Assembly (NCBI GenBank): GCA_020726505.1
Contig: JAHLEZ010000007.1
Coordinates: 2,170,001 to 2,234,000 of the forward strand
From: Leptodontidium sp. MPI-SDFR-AT-0119
Lineage: Eukaryota > Ascomycota > Leotiomycetes > Helotiales > Leptodontidiaceae
Direction: 5' to 3'
Length of the DNA: 64,000 bases
The position numbers were made by a program, and so were the translations under genes. The notes beneath the pieces are model-generated. The model was not told where the DNA came from and ran no database searches. It was given only the letters and a program-made list of their open reading frames with translations. Shown piece by piece: positions 1-9,939 of this stretch (its first letter is position 1; each line of letters opens with the position of its first letter).

Positions 1-1
1 G

Positions 2-2506
2 GAAACTTCTATAGACGGCCAAGTCCAAGTTCAGAAAACGACATTGCTCAATGCTTTAAGGATTGCTACAGTCGACAATTTTCAAGGAGAAGAAGCTCAA
101 GTTATTATTGTCTCTTTAGTTCGGAGCAATGATGAGCGAAAGTGTGGATTCTTGAAGACTTCCAATCGCATCAATGTGCTGCTGAGTCGTGCTCGACATG
201 GGATGTACATCATCGGCAACTCTCATACCTCGAGGCCTGTTCCTATGTGGGCTGAAGTACTCTCCATTATGGAACGCTCAAACAATATCGGACCAAGCCT
301 CGCACTATGCTGTCCTCGACATAAAGAAACACCCATTGAAGTCTCAGTGCCGGACGATTTCGCTATGTTCGCCCCCGAAGGCGGTTGTGCTAGGAGATGC
401 TCGTCGAGACTACTCTGTGGGCATTCCTGTCCTAATATGTGCCATTCTACATCTTTGCACAATGCAGTTCGTTGCCTTGAACGCTGCCAAAGAACAAAGA
501 AAGGTTGCGAGCATGAGTGTCCGAGACCTTGCGGAGATGTATGCGAGCCAAAATGCCAAGTCGTGTTACTCGACATCCCTTTACCATGCGGACACATTGC
601 CAGGCAGCTTAAATGTCATGAAGCACAGATACCAGAGGCAGTTCGCTGTCAGGTCCAAATGGAACAAGTCATGGGGCATTGCAAACATAGAATCCGAGTC
701 CGATGTCACGAACTGCCTTTGGATGTTGATTATCCCTGTTCAGCAACCTGTGGAGCGCCGCTGGCTTGTGGACACAACTGCACGCATGCTTGCACAGATT
801 GCAATACCAGGATTGACGGTGTGATTGTTGAGAAGATACATGGAGTTTGCAATACCCGGTGTGGAAGACCATACACGACCTGCAGTCATAGCTGCAAAGC
901 CCCATGCCATGGCGAAAAGCCCTGTCCTCTTTGCACGGAACCCTGCGAAGTCAGCTGCAACCATTCGAAATGCAGCAAGCTATGTCAGGAGCCTTGCGCG
1001 CCATGTGCTCAGGATTGTTCTTGGTCTTGTCCACATCGCGGACGGTGCCCGTTACCATGTGCAGTGCCTTGTGACCTGCTACCATGCTCAGAGCGCTGTG
1101 CAAAGATGTTAGCTTGTGGGCATCGATGTCCGTCCATATGTGGGGAAGTCTGTCCAGGTACTGCATATTGCCAGATTTGTGCGCACCCAGCAATCAAGGG
1201 AATGGTCGTCGACTTTATTTTGTCATCCACTTTCGAGGAGGTCGATCTTGATGAGGATCCTTGCATCGTGCCATCTTGTGGGCACATCCTCACCCTAGAG
1301 AGCATGGATGGACACATGAGCATGTCAGATTTTTATACTACGAATAGCGAAGGGTCAATCGTAGACCTGAAGAATAGCGCTGAACCATTCTCTGCCTCTA
1401 GGATGAAAAGCTGCCCAACTTGCCGCGGCCCATTACGAAACATCAACCGCTATAGCCGTATCGTTCGTCGAGCATTAATCGACGAGGCAACAAAGAAATT
1501 CATCGTCTGGGCTAACAGGGGATTCATCCCTCTAGTGACCAAAATGCAATCAATTGAAGCAGAGCTCCGTGAGACTGGAGGCAGCCAAAACGCTTCCGAT
1601 AAGGCATCGCCAGAAACTCCTCTGTCAGGACCTCTTCAATTCAAGGGGAGTCGTGACGACCAAATCTCCCAGATCGGAACCCTTACGCGAAAAGAGAACC
1701 GATATAAAACCGTCATCGGGCTTCGACGAGAGATCAAGAAGTTTTTACAACAGGTCAATGAGCAGGAACAACCATTTGGCCGCATTTATGACCTTGTTCA
1801 AGACGCCCGCAGACACCGTGGAATAGATATTGATTTACACTCTAAAGTCGATATTCTTCAGGTGCGCAACCGGCTTTTAACTACTGTACTGCTCATTCGA
1901 TGCGATTACATAATCCTCCTGACTTTCCTCAATGATCGGAAAGGCGAGAGCAGCGCAGGTTCTTCCGGAATCCAGGTCGATCTCAGCATCAACAGAAAGG
2001 ACTGCGAAAATTTGATGACAGAATCTGAGTTAAGAGACCAACCAGGAAACTATGTCGAGGGCCTCTTGTACTGGGCACGGTTTCTCGCCCTCGAGCGGAG
2101 CCTCGCAGAGCCTGGATCAGAGCTCACACATCTCTTGAACAAGGCCAGGGAACATCTTCAACTCGCACACCAAATATGTGATGAATACCCCGGCCAAACT
2201 TCTGGTATGAGGACCGAAGTTGAGGAAGTTGAGAAGATGCTGCGCGATTCTACATTCTATATGCCAGTGAGTAATGAGGAAAAAGCAGCTGTGTATGCGG
2301 CCATGGCACATGACTTTAGAGGCACTGGTCATTGGTATTACTGTGAAAACGGCCACCCATTTACGATTGGAGACTGTGGTATGCCGATGGAAACCTCTCA
2401 ATGCCCGCAATGTGGTTCTCCGGTTGGTGGAAATGATCATCGGGCTGTCGGTGGTGTCAGACCCGCGACGGACTTGGAACGTCAATTCGGCGGTGTTAGA
2501 ATTTGA
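2..2506 (+). CDS. NFX1-type zinc finger / SF1 helicase protein (ZNFX1-like), 5' partial
   Basis: The frame is open from the first bases of the window, so the gene starts upstream; 834 residues are visible. The first ~70 hold the end of a superfamily 1 RNA/DNA helicase: motif V (TVDNFQGEEAQVI) and motif VI (NVLLSRARHGMYIIGN). From about base 400 to 1190 follows a cysteine/histidine-rich array of NFX1-type repeats (CGHSCPNMCH, CGHNCTHAC, CSHSCKAPCHG, CGHRCPSICG). The extreme C-terminus (about 2329-2430) is an RZ-type zinc finger (HWYYCENGHPFTIGDCG, then CPQCGSP), as in ZNFX1 and RNF213. Members of this family act in small-RNA or antiviral RNA pathways; that role is family knowledge, not shown here. 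No intron is needed in the visible part. The stop is TGA at 2504-2506. Confidence 0.9.
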   Translation, partial: ETSIDGQVQVQKTTLLNALRIATVDNFQGEEAQVIIVSLVRSNDERKCGFLKTSNRINVLLSRARHGMYIIGNSHTSRPVPMWAEVLSIMERSNNIGPSLALCCPRHKETPIEVSVPDDFAMFAPEGGCARRCSSRLLCGHSCPNMCHSTSLHNAVRCLERCQRTKKGCEHECPRPCGDVCEPKCQVVLLDIPLPCGHIARQLKCHEAQIPEAVRCQVQMEQVMGHCKHRIRVRCHELPLDVDYPCSATCGAPLACGHNCTHACTDCNTRIDGVIVEKIHGVCNTRCGRPYTTCSHSCKAPCHGEKPCPLCTEPCEVSCNHSKCSKLCQEPCAPCAQDCSWSCPHRGRCPLPCAVPCDLLPCSERCAKMLACGHRCPSICGEVCPGTAYCQICAHPAIKGMVVDFILSSTFEEVDLDEDPCIVPSCGHILTLESMDGHMSMSDFYTTNSEGSIVDLKNSAEPFSASRMKSCPTCRGPLRNINRYSRIVRRALIDEATKKFIVWANRGFIPLVTKMQSIEAELRETGGSQNASDKASPETPLSGPLQFKGSRDDQISQIGTLTRKENRYKTVIGLRREIKKFLQQVNEQEQPFGRIYDLVQDARRHRGIDIDLHSKVDILQVRNRLLTTVLLIRCDYIILLTFLNDRKGESSAGSSGIQVDLSINRKDCENLMTESELRDQPGNYVEGLLYWARFLALERSLAEPGSELTHLLNKAREHLQLAHQICDEYPGQTSGMRTEVEEVEKMLRDSTFYMPVSNEEKAAVYAAMAHDFRGTGHWYYCENGHPFTIGDCGMPMETSQCPQCGSPVGGNDHRAVGGVRPATDLERQFGGVRI

Positions 2507-2737
2507 TATTAGAGACATGGAGAAGAAGAGCGATGGTAACGACAAAGACAAACACGGGAACGGTGTCAAGACTGGAATTATGTTACTTTAGATGTTATAC
2601 AATTTTTTTTTAATAAAGGCAATTGGCATTTGGGGGGGTTTTTTTTTTGGAGCCTTGTTAGTCAAAGAAAATATCATATTGAATCGGATTCGAATTCCTA
2701 TACTCAGACATAGCAAATGTTAACAGGAGATCTATAT

Positions 2738-2995
2738 ATGAAATGGAACGCAATATATTTTATCGAACGCACAAACCTAGGTTCCCGGGGCTTGATGCCA
2801 TGCACTGTCTCCTGCAAGAGTTTGGAACAATCCCCCGAGACTTACAAATGGGGTGACAACACTCTACCTTGGCCCGTGGATCTTTCCCTTTGAGATGACT
2901 ACGATCAATATAATCCATCATCTTCGCAAGGCGGCAAAAGGAACCCACTCATTCTTCGCAGCTCCTCGATTCGTTTCCAATACAGAACTTCCAGA
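2738..2995 (-). pseudogene. FluG/DUF3435-type C-terminal relic, copy A
   Basis: On the minus strand the sequence encodes a degraded zinc-finger-like tail: CIGNESRSCEE, an in-frame TGA, then VGSFCRLAKMMDY and CCHPICKSRG. It is collinear with the copies at 7.6, 8.3 and 46.2 kb and shares their 3' end (a GTTTGTGCGTTCGATAAAAT-like stretch followed by TATATA). The TGA sits where copy E has CGG (Arg), a C-to-T change. The reading after CKSRG is scrambled by indels. The family assignment rests on remembered similarity to fungal FluG-domain/DUF3435 proteins. Confidence 0.55.
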
Positions 2996-4600
2996 TTAGT
3001 TCCCGGAGTTCGTAGGGGAGCTTACGAAACAAGTGGAAATGCTACTAGCTATGTAAAACAGAATCACGTCTGTCTCTGAGCATCCATTCGACTGATAAAT
3101 TCCAAGTACGATGAGGTCGAGTGCTGTACAGTCTTTATTCCAAAAAGCCAGGATTTTTGGCCTCCGTACCGGGACTCGTTGTTGGCTCCCATCCAGCCTA
3201 CTGTAGGAATTTGGCGACAAGGGACAAGATGCGCCAGCGTCAGCGTGCTCCCTTTTCCACCCTAGCGTATAATCTTGGTGTATTAATCTTGTCCCAATCG
3301 CGAAGATACACAAGAGTCAATGGTGAACTGCTCGCTGGCACAGCTGGCCATACACGGCTGGGAGGTCTTCAAGTCAGATACTTGAGAGAATCCTGGGATT
3401 ACCTGCTCCTAATCCTGTATCGCATACGGGCGGTTGATTAGGATATTTCAAGGTATGATTGACTGGGAGATATTGGTGAATGGATCTGTTGGGAATTTAA
3501 TAATTAAAGGGAAGAGATCTAATAAAAGAATTATTTCTTCAGTTTTTTTAATAAAAAGGATAAAAAAAGAATAAAGATTTTATTAACTTCGGTATTATTT
3601 ATTAAGATTATACTTAGTATAAGCCCTTTTTATAACGAGATAGTTTCATAACAACTGCTTATAAAACAATTCAAAGAAAATAATATTTATTATTTTTTTA
3701 AAATAAGTTTAAAACAATTACAAATGATATAACACTTACTTTAAAAAATAATAACTACTTAATAATTATCTTATATATTAATACATAATATATAAAAATA
3801 ATAAGAGTCTTTTAAAATCTATAACTAAGTAATATATATAAGTTTATCTAATCTTAGTAATACTTATTAAGTCGAAATGTGTAAAGGTAGTGGTTCCCAC
3901 TCCATTTACTATGCCTAAATAGGATTAGTCTAAGACGTTACGAGAGACGTAATAGCCTCGGTAGAGCTCGGTAACGCTCGGGAGCTCGGCAGGGCTCGAG
4001 CTGAGCGCTTTACGCCATATACCCACTTAGTATTCGACTAAGTGAGGCTGTGTAGCGCTAATACGTAATACGTATGTAACGTTACAACGCTACTACGTAA
4101 TACGTACGCAACGTATACGTCATGTAATTAAGTCTAATTAGGAATAGCCTAGACGATGTCGAAGATATAAGGAGAGCTACCTTCCCTTAGGGAAAGGGCT
4201 CTTCACTTCGATATTCGCGTTAATAGAGAGTATTATCACTTGATCCCGGTACTGCTCGCTTACGGAAATCCGTGCTATTACAAAATGCCGGAAATAAAGC
4301 TCTAGGCATTTCCAACTATTATATATATATATATAATAAAATTTCCTTTTATTAATATAAAAAATAAAACCTTTTTATAAGTATATTTTATAAATACAAT
4401 TAAATAATAATATTCATATTATAAAGTTTATATTTGCTTAATATATAATAAAATTTAAATAAATATAATTATTAGTAATATATATATATATATTAATTTT
4501 TATTCATTTAATTACTTTGGATTAAATTATTAAAGGCAAAGTATAGCGTGAAGTACGAGTGATATTCTAATTATAAACTTTAAATTTCTGCGAATACTTG
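2996..4600. other. Intergenic; AT-rich decayed block from about 3,470
   Basis: From 2996 to about 3440 I see no recognisable gene; the short open frames have no family features. From about 3470 the base composition drops to strongly AT-rich, broken by a more balanced stretch at 3880-4300 with many CG-containing words, which may be an old LTR. I found no matching ends or target duplication there. Confidence 0.5.
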
Positions 4601-4812
4601 TAGACGCTGCAGTTCCCGTGACTACAGCGGTCACAGCCGGCAGAATCGATGCCTTGTATCAACTCGTGCACAAAAGTACGCTTTACAACAACCAATCTAC
4701 TTTACGACGCGTAACCAGCTTTACATCTCTGCAACAACGTCCTCAATCAACATCCTGATCCTGACAGGCTACGGAGCATATAGTGGAAAGCACAGTGTAA
4801 TATTTTTATCCA

Positions 4813-6592
4813 TGGTTAAAAGGCGAAATCATCTGTTACGTGATGGGAAGGGTTGTAGTTAAGTCCACAACGGCAACCGGGGAAGCGGTGGCGATCAAGG
4901 TCTGCCATAGCGACGTACTACTCAAGAGCGAAGCCGACATGCTGCAACACGTCACACAAAGTACCTCTGTCAAAGCTCCGAAGCTTCATAGAGTATACGA
5001 AGTCGACTCAGCAAGGGTTATAGAAACCGACTTCGTACCCGGAGTACCACTCGACACGGTCTGGGGGTCCTTCGGTATCGAAACTAAGGCGGCTATCGCG
5101 AGTCAATTGCAGGAGTAAGTCCTTGCGATACGGACCAGTACGCAATCATTTATTGGCCGCGTCGATTTTCAACCCACATTCGACATCTATCGTCCACTCC
5201 AAAACCAAAGTTGTGGTGCGTTCCTAACAGTGTGAGAAATGATTAGATTAGATTAGATTAATGACTATTAATCTAAATCTAATCAAGTCAAATTTCAATT
5301 AATCAAATTCTAATCTAATCTAATCTAATTAATTGATTATTAATTGATTAATTTGATTAATATAAGAGCCGCATCCTAAAGCGGTATAGTCTGGTAGACT
5401 ATACCTAAAATAGACTAACGTATACTAAAAATAAAGATTAATAAGCTTTACCGAAGCTTCCTAAAGCGAAATCGATGATTTTCTAATATAAATTAATCTT
5501 ATTACTTAATTAAAAAAAGTATATATATGTTACTAAGAATAATATATAGTTTATTGAAATCTAAAAATTATTTAAAAGGAAAAAGTAGAATATATTGTTA
5601 ATAAATAATTGATTTATAAGCAAGTAAATGTATTTGTTATAACGGTTAAGAGTACTTAGTGCCTCATTTCCGGTATGCCAGTTAACTGAGCTTTACAAAG
5701 ATTAATTAGCCCCATGGCGCTCCCCCTTTATATATAGAGCTCTTCTCTCCTTACCTTCTTTCTTACTTAATTATAGATTCTAAGAAATACTTGTTATCTT
5801 CATATGTCGTGTATTAATATGTTAGGCCGTTGTTACATGTGATTGTTATCTTTACAAAGCAAGCGTCACAAGGAGTTATTAAAGAGAAAGAAGAAGACAA
5901 TATAAGAGAAGAAGTTAAAGATATAAAAAAATAACTTATTTTATATTAAATAGGTTTGTTAGTTAGTTTATTAGTTAGTTTATAAGTTACTTGTTTAATT
6001 GTTTAATTATTTAGTTCATTATTTCTTAGTAGTATTACAAATATATATATATTTAATATTATTATAAGTTGGTCATTAATCAGATTAATCTATATTAATT
6101 AATCTAACTCTAATCTAATTAAGTCAATTTTTCATTAATCTAATTCTAATCAAATCAAATCTATTAATCCGATTATTAATCGATTAGCTTGATTAATTTT
6201 GCTCACGTCGGTTCCTAACGGAATGCCAATTCGATGCACACAAAATTCACATAAAATTCACATGCTCGAAGCCGACGGCCGCAAAGACATGGCAGATCTT
6301 CTCAACGGAATGTTATCGAAACTGCGGACGAATCCTACGACCTTCGTTCTAACCCATGGAGACCTCAATCCGTGGAACATTCACGTCCAAAATACTGGAA
6401 GCGGTTGGCAGATCTGTGGTATCCTTGACTGGAAGGAGTGGGTTCCATCCAGACTACGCCGAGTATACTATTGCCATGACAAATCCGAGCCACTCCGAGG
6501 AATGGCGCAAGGTTCTTACGGAGCAGGTCCTGGCTAGTTGCAGTAAGGAAAGAGTTGAAGCCGAAAGGGTGGCTACCAAAACTTTCATTTAA
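4813..6592 (+). pseudogene. Aminoglycoside phosphotransferase (APH)-family pseudogene, interrupted
   Basis: The N-terminal lobe lies at 4813-5115 (GRVVVKS, AIKVCHSDVLLKSEADML, FVPGVPLDTVW). The frame then meets TAA at 5116 where a Tyr would fit (LQE-stop-VLAIRTS) and continues in the same frame as IGRVDFQPTFDIYRP and CGAFLTECQF. Between Leu-Thr of GAFLT a 983-bp element is inserted (5228-6210). Downstream, an 11-bp tandem duplication (the aaaattcacat unit near 6240-6262) shifts the frame. The catalytic loop THGDLNPWNI and the metal-site GILDWK follow. A one-base shift near 6440 then leads into GFHPDYAEY. The lesions are therefore one nonsense change, one transposon, one duplication and one frameshift. 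The family phosphorylates small molecules; the substrate is unknown. Confidence 0.85.
5228..6210. mobile_element. Non-autonomous hAT-like element (983 bp) inside the APH gene
   Basis: The 8-bp word GTTCCTAA occurs at 5220-5227 and again at 6211-6218; removing 5228-6218 restores the APH reading GAFLTECQF. The ends form an imperfect inverted repeat: left CAGTGTGAGAAATGATTA, right (reverse complement) CGACGTGAGCAAAATTAA. The 8-bp duplication and left end CAGTG fit the hAT rule (YARNG ends). The interior is AT-rich with no transposase frame. Two ~110-bp regions of TAATC-rich subterminal repeats (about 5240-5350 and 6080-6200) are direct repeats of each other. Confidence 0.75.
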
Positions 6593-6619
6593 TGTTAGGT
6601 GAAAGCGGTTCAAATTGTC

Positions 6620-7600
6620 CGACTAAAAGCACTTATGAACTTTTGATACCTATCGTGTTCTCTAGCGAAGGATGAAGGAATGGTTTGGAAGAAAAACCGG
6701 CACTAGGTATATAGTTGCGGCTTGCTTTTCATAGAAAAATTGAGCCAATGTAATATTGGCATAATATTGAGTTAGATATAACGTAGTTTGCTCTGCATAA
6801 CCGTACAAGACCATGACGTTGGCTCTCGTTGAACCATGAGCTCATCCGGCAATGCGTTTTCTAACACAACCAGATAAATCTCCGCTTCGACCCGCACCGC
6901 ATCATATCGATCCTCCGGATCTGGGATCGATCTGTCAAATTCCTCGATCTTGTTCTTTGCGCGCTCCGTCGTCGAGATGCGAGGAACCCCTGCAACTGGT
7001 TCGCTATGAAAGTCGTCTCGACAGCCGCTATCAGATTGATGAAGTCTGACATCGACATACGCTTCGTTACAAGAAGCTCCTTCGCTATAACGCGGCCATC
7101 CCTGCCCTAGAAAGTCTCCATCGTTACGCCGTTGAGGTAGCCTGCCCGTGGATGGCGGCTCTGCTGTGGAATGTAGGCGATGCATTTTTGAGAACCCAAG
7201 CCCCGTCGAAGCGGGGAAAAGAGGAAACATTCATAACGATAGAGTTATTGTGATTGATGTGCCATCTTGCTTTGGCAGCGGAACGCAAGAACCTCGCGTG
7301 CAGGCCTTTTCGAGTCTTGGGATGTTTCGAGGCTTGGAGTACAATATGATGAGTGCTATCCTTACGGGATATGTCAGCAGGTTGATCAAATCGATGGTAT
7401 TTTGCTGCCTAACTTGCTGGAGCTTATAGGATTTAGGGAACGGAGTTGAAGGCGGAAGTTTGACGCCTTATTATGGAAATTAATACTACCCGAACTCGAT
7501 GGTGAAATATTATCTTTAAGTAGTACCGAGCCGACTACTTCCGCCGTTGCTTAATAGAAGATATCTAGAGGCAGAATAGTAGATAATAAAAAGAGGAGTA
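6620..7600. other. No recognised gene; possible decayed coding fragments
   Basis: On the minus strand at 6772-7060 two overlapping frames contain protein-like stretches (FINLIAAVETTFIANQLQGF, then RAKNKIEEFDRSIPDPEDRY) that would join after a frameshift. On the plus strand at 7267-7449 another stretch reads YDECYPYGICQQVDQIDG. I do not recognise any of them. They look like remnants of coding DNA rather than intact genes. Confidence 0.3.
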
Positions 7601-7624
7601 TATCGAGACGGTGGTTGAGCATTA

Positions 7625-8143
7625 GATCCCCGAACGGGCGCAGCTCGCCAAACTTACTCGCACTTACATCGCGAGTATTACCCCGCAGGAGATTGTCGCG
7701 CGCCGGATCCATTCTGCCGGTCTTATGATTGCTCTCTGCCGCCGTCGCGAAGTGCCTCGACGGTACCGACTCCGGGTTGCGTTACCGCAGCCATCACCCG
7801 TTAAGGAGGAATCGCCTGATCTCGAGCCATTACCTATTAAGCTTGCTAAGGACCAGTGCCCAATTTGCATTAGCGACGAATCGAAGAGCTATGAGGAGCG
7901 GATGGGCTCTTTTTGCCGTCCTGCGAAGATAATAGATTATGTTAAACAGATTCACCTTAAAGGAAGAGATTTACACGCTAAGATAAAGTATTATTACCTA
8001 GTGTGCAAGTCTTAGGGGCTTATTCTTAAACACGTAAAGCATTTTAAAGGCTATGTAGAGACTATGCATGGCGTTAAGCTTCGCGAACTAACGTTTATGC
8101 GTTTGATAAAATAAACTGCGTTTCGTTTCATATATAAATCTCT
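7625..8143 (+). pseudogene. FluG/DUF3435-type C-terminal relic, copy B
   Basis: An open frame from 7626 reads ERAQLAKLTRTYIASITPQE, then DQCPICISDESKSYEERMGS and FCRPAKIIDY, and a zinc-finger-like tail ending YLVCKS. The next codon is TAG at the place where copy E has CAG (CKSQGLVLEH). The frame then continues open as GLILKHVKHFKGYVETMHGVKL to TAA. The single nonsense change is C-to-T at CpA, the RIP context. The 3' end carries the shared TTTATGCG...AAAATAAACTGCGTTTCG...TATATA tail. Confidence 0.6.
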
Positions 8144-8284
8144 TATTCGTGTTTGTTATATCTAAGTTACTCTTGTAGGAGGAGATCACTATAGTAACTA
8201 GAAAGGTAAGTAGCCAGATAAATAAGATTTGTGGCAGAAACTCAAAGCTGTTCACATCGCGATCCTTAGGCACTTCACCGTACT

Positions 8285-8492
8285 ACTTATATTAAACGCA
8301 ATCACCTCGAAAAAAGAGATCCGCAAGCCAAGATAAAGTGTTATTGCCCAACATGAAAGTCTTAAGGGCTTGTTCTCGAACACTGGTAGCATTTCAAAAG
8401 TCATGTGCAGATTGTGCACGGTGTTAAGCTTCGAGAAGCCAGGGTTTATGCGTTCGTTAGAATAAACTGCGTTCCGTTTTATATATAAAATA
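8285..8492 (+). pseudogene. FluG/DUF3435-type C-terminal relic, copy C
   Basis: A shorter copy of the same tail: NHLEKRDPQAKIKCYCPT, then three in-frame stops around K-S, LVLEHW and HFKSHVQIVHGVKLREA. It ends in the same GTTTATGCGTTCG...TGCGTTCCG...TATATA motif as copies A, B and E. It lies in the same orientation about 150 bp after copy B, so the two are tandem remnants. Confidence 0.55.
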
Positions 8493-9050
8493 TTAACGTA
8501 TCTGCCCTTTCTACTACTATTTCCATTCCCCCTGGCCTTGCTAATGACTTTGTGCCATAGTTGAAGGCAGGGACCTTACTATTGCAATGCAAGTATTATA
8601 TCTCGACAGCAACGGAGGGAAAGGACAAGGCAGTGGTTGTCGGTTGAGGACACTGGTTTTTCCGCCCTAGAATTGGTGCTCGTGACCACTATTGGAGGCT
8701 TAGTTGGGAGAATTAGAAAGTGATTGATGGGAGGGTCAATTCTACTTGGTGGGAGATGGAGCTAGAGACTGGTTTTTCCCAGAGACGATTCCGTGACATG
8801 TATTTAGTAGAAAATTAGCTAGTGGACGCGGCAAAATCATTAAAATAGCTATTGATCAAGTGCAACATTTTGTACCTAATATAGCTCATAACCTGGCTCA
8901 TAAACTACGATATGTGGCTAATTGACGCAGAAAAAGTGGCTAGAATTACTTCATAATATAGCCATTTCTACTCCATCAATTAGCCACTGGACCGTACCGC
9001 GGGGCCGTATGCGGACACTATTCTCTCCGTCATGATGTTCTACTTGCGAC
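8493..9050. other. Intergenic, nothing recognised
   Basis: I see no open frame with family features. This is the 3' side of the alpha/beta hydrolase gene on the minus strand. Confidence 0.5.
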
Positions 9051-9055
9051 CAGTC

Positions 9056-9876
9056 CTACGAGCTCTTCTCCAATCCAACTTTCGCCGCCAACTCAATGCC
9101 CTCAACGACCTTGTCCGGAACACTCAAAAAAGGCGAATGCGAAGCCTTAATGCTGAAAGTTGTTAAGCCAGCTCCCATAGACGTAGCCATTTTCTTCTGA
9201 GTATCAAGAGTGATAACCTTGTCATCCTCGCAGAAGATGTACGTGCAAGGCATGTGATGCCAAGGCTCGTGTTTTGTCTTGCCGCCGAAGGCGGGAGCGG
9301 ATGTGTGCGAAAGCTCTGCGATCCATTTCTGTTGCTCAGAGCGGGTCATGTCGTGATAGAAGTACTCTGCTGGTTCACCGGCGAACACGCGATCGCCCTG
9401 AAAGAATGTTGTGTGAGCAACTGTTTACATGTAGCAAGTTCGGGGTTTGAAGTTAGATATACCTTGAAGACCATCCATGGTAAAACAGCGTCCCCTAGTA
9501 CATCTCGAGGGCCAGCCCCCTTTGGCAGAGCAAAAGCAGCCATATACACAAAGTTAATCACACCTCCTTCCTTGCCAACAGCTTTTCTCTGTTCGAAGCC
9601 TAGATCTTCTACAGCAGACGACCCAACTATGCCGCCATATGAATGAGTAACGAGCACGACTTTCTTTCCTGCTTCTGCTAGCTTCTCAATTGCTGCCCGA
9701 GTATTCGCTGTATCATCCTCCAGAGTCTTGTTTGGTGGTTCGGCTCCAATGGAGGGGTGAGCGACAGCTTCAGTTGGGTATCCCAGAGGCTTGAGAAGCT
9801 CCCTGACGGCGTCGAAGCCAGCGGGGAAATGCCATGCTCCAGGCACGAAAAGAATAGTTGGCTGTTCAGTAGGCAT
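9056..9876 (-). CDS. Alpha/beta-hydrolase (AB hydrolase-1 type)
   Basis: Two exons, complement(join(9056..9397,9463..9876)), encode 251 aa; the 65-nt intron has GTATAT...TTTCAG ends. The catalytic triad is visible: Ser79 in VTHSYGG, an acid in CEDD (196-197) and His225 in ASHSPF. The N-terminal strand is TILFVPGAWH with the oxyanion region PGAW. I chose the ATG at 9876 because it starts just before the first core strand. An upstream in-frame ATG at 9939 would add 21 residues with no family match. There is no signal peptide, so a soluble esterase or amidase is likely; the substrate cannot be told. The neighbours are repeats and suggest no pathway. Confidence 0.85.
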
Positions 9877-9939
9877 TTTTAAAGGATTTCCGTTATCAGT
9901 AAAAGGATGTGTTGGTTTCCTCGTGCGTGATATCACCAA

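Noticed and set aside
189..1323. Several frames on both strands within the NFX1 gene
   Set aside because: Overlap the cysteine-rich NFX1 array; shadows.
5116..5121. TAAGTCC after GAG read as a splice donor (GTAAGT) ending APH exon 1
   Set aside because: The same frame continues after the TAA with clear APH sequence (IGRVDFQPTFDIYRP), so it is a nonsense change in a continuous exon.
5635..5837. TGTTATAACGG...GTTACA as an LTR inside the hAT-like insertion
   Set aside because: No target duplication (GTATT versus TGTGA); the outer hAT junctions explain the insertion.
9877..9939. Upstream ATG of the alpha/beta hydrolase
   Set aside because: Adds 21 residues ahead of the first core strand without family support.
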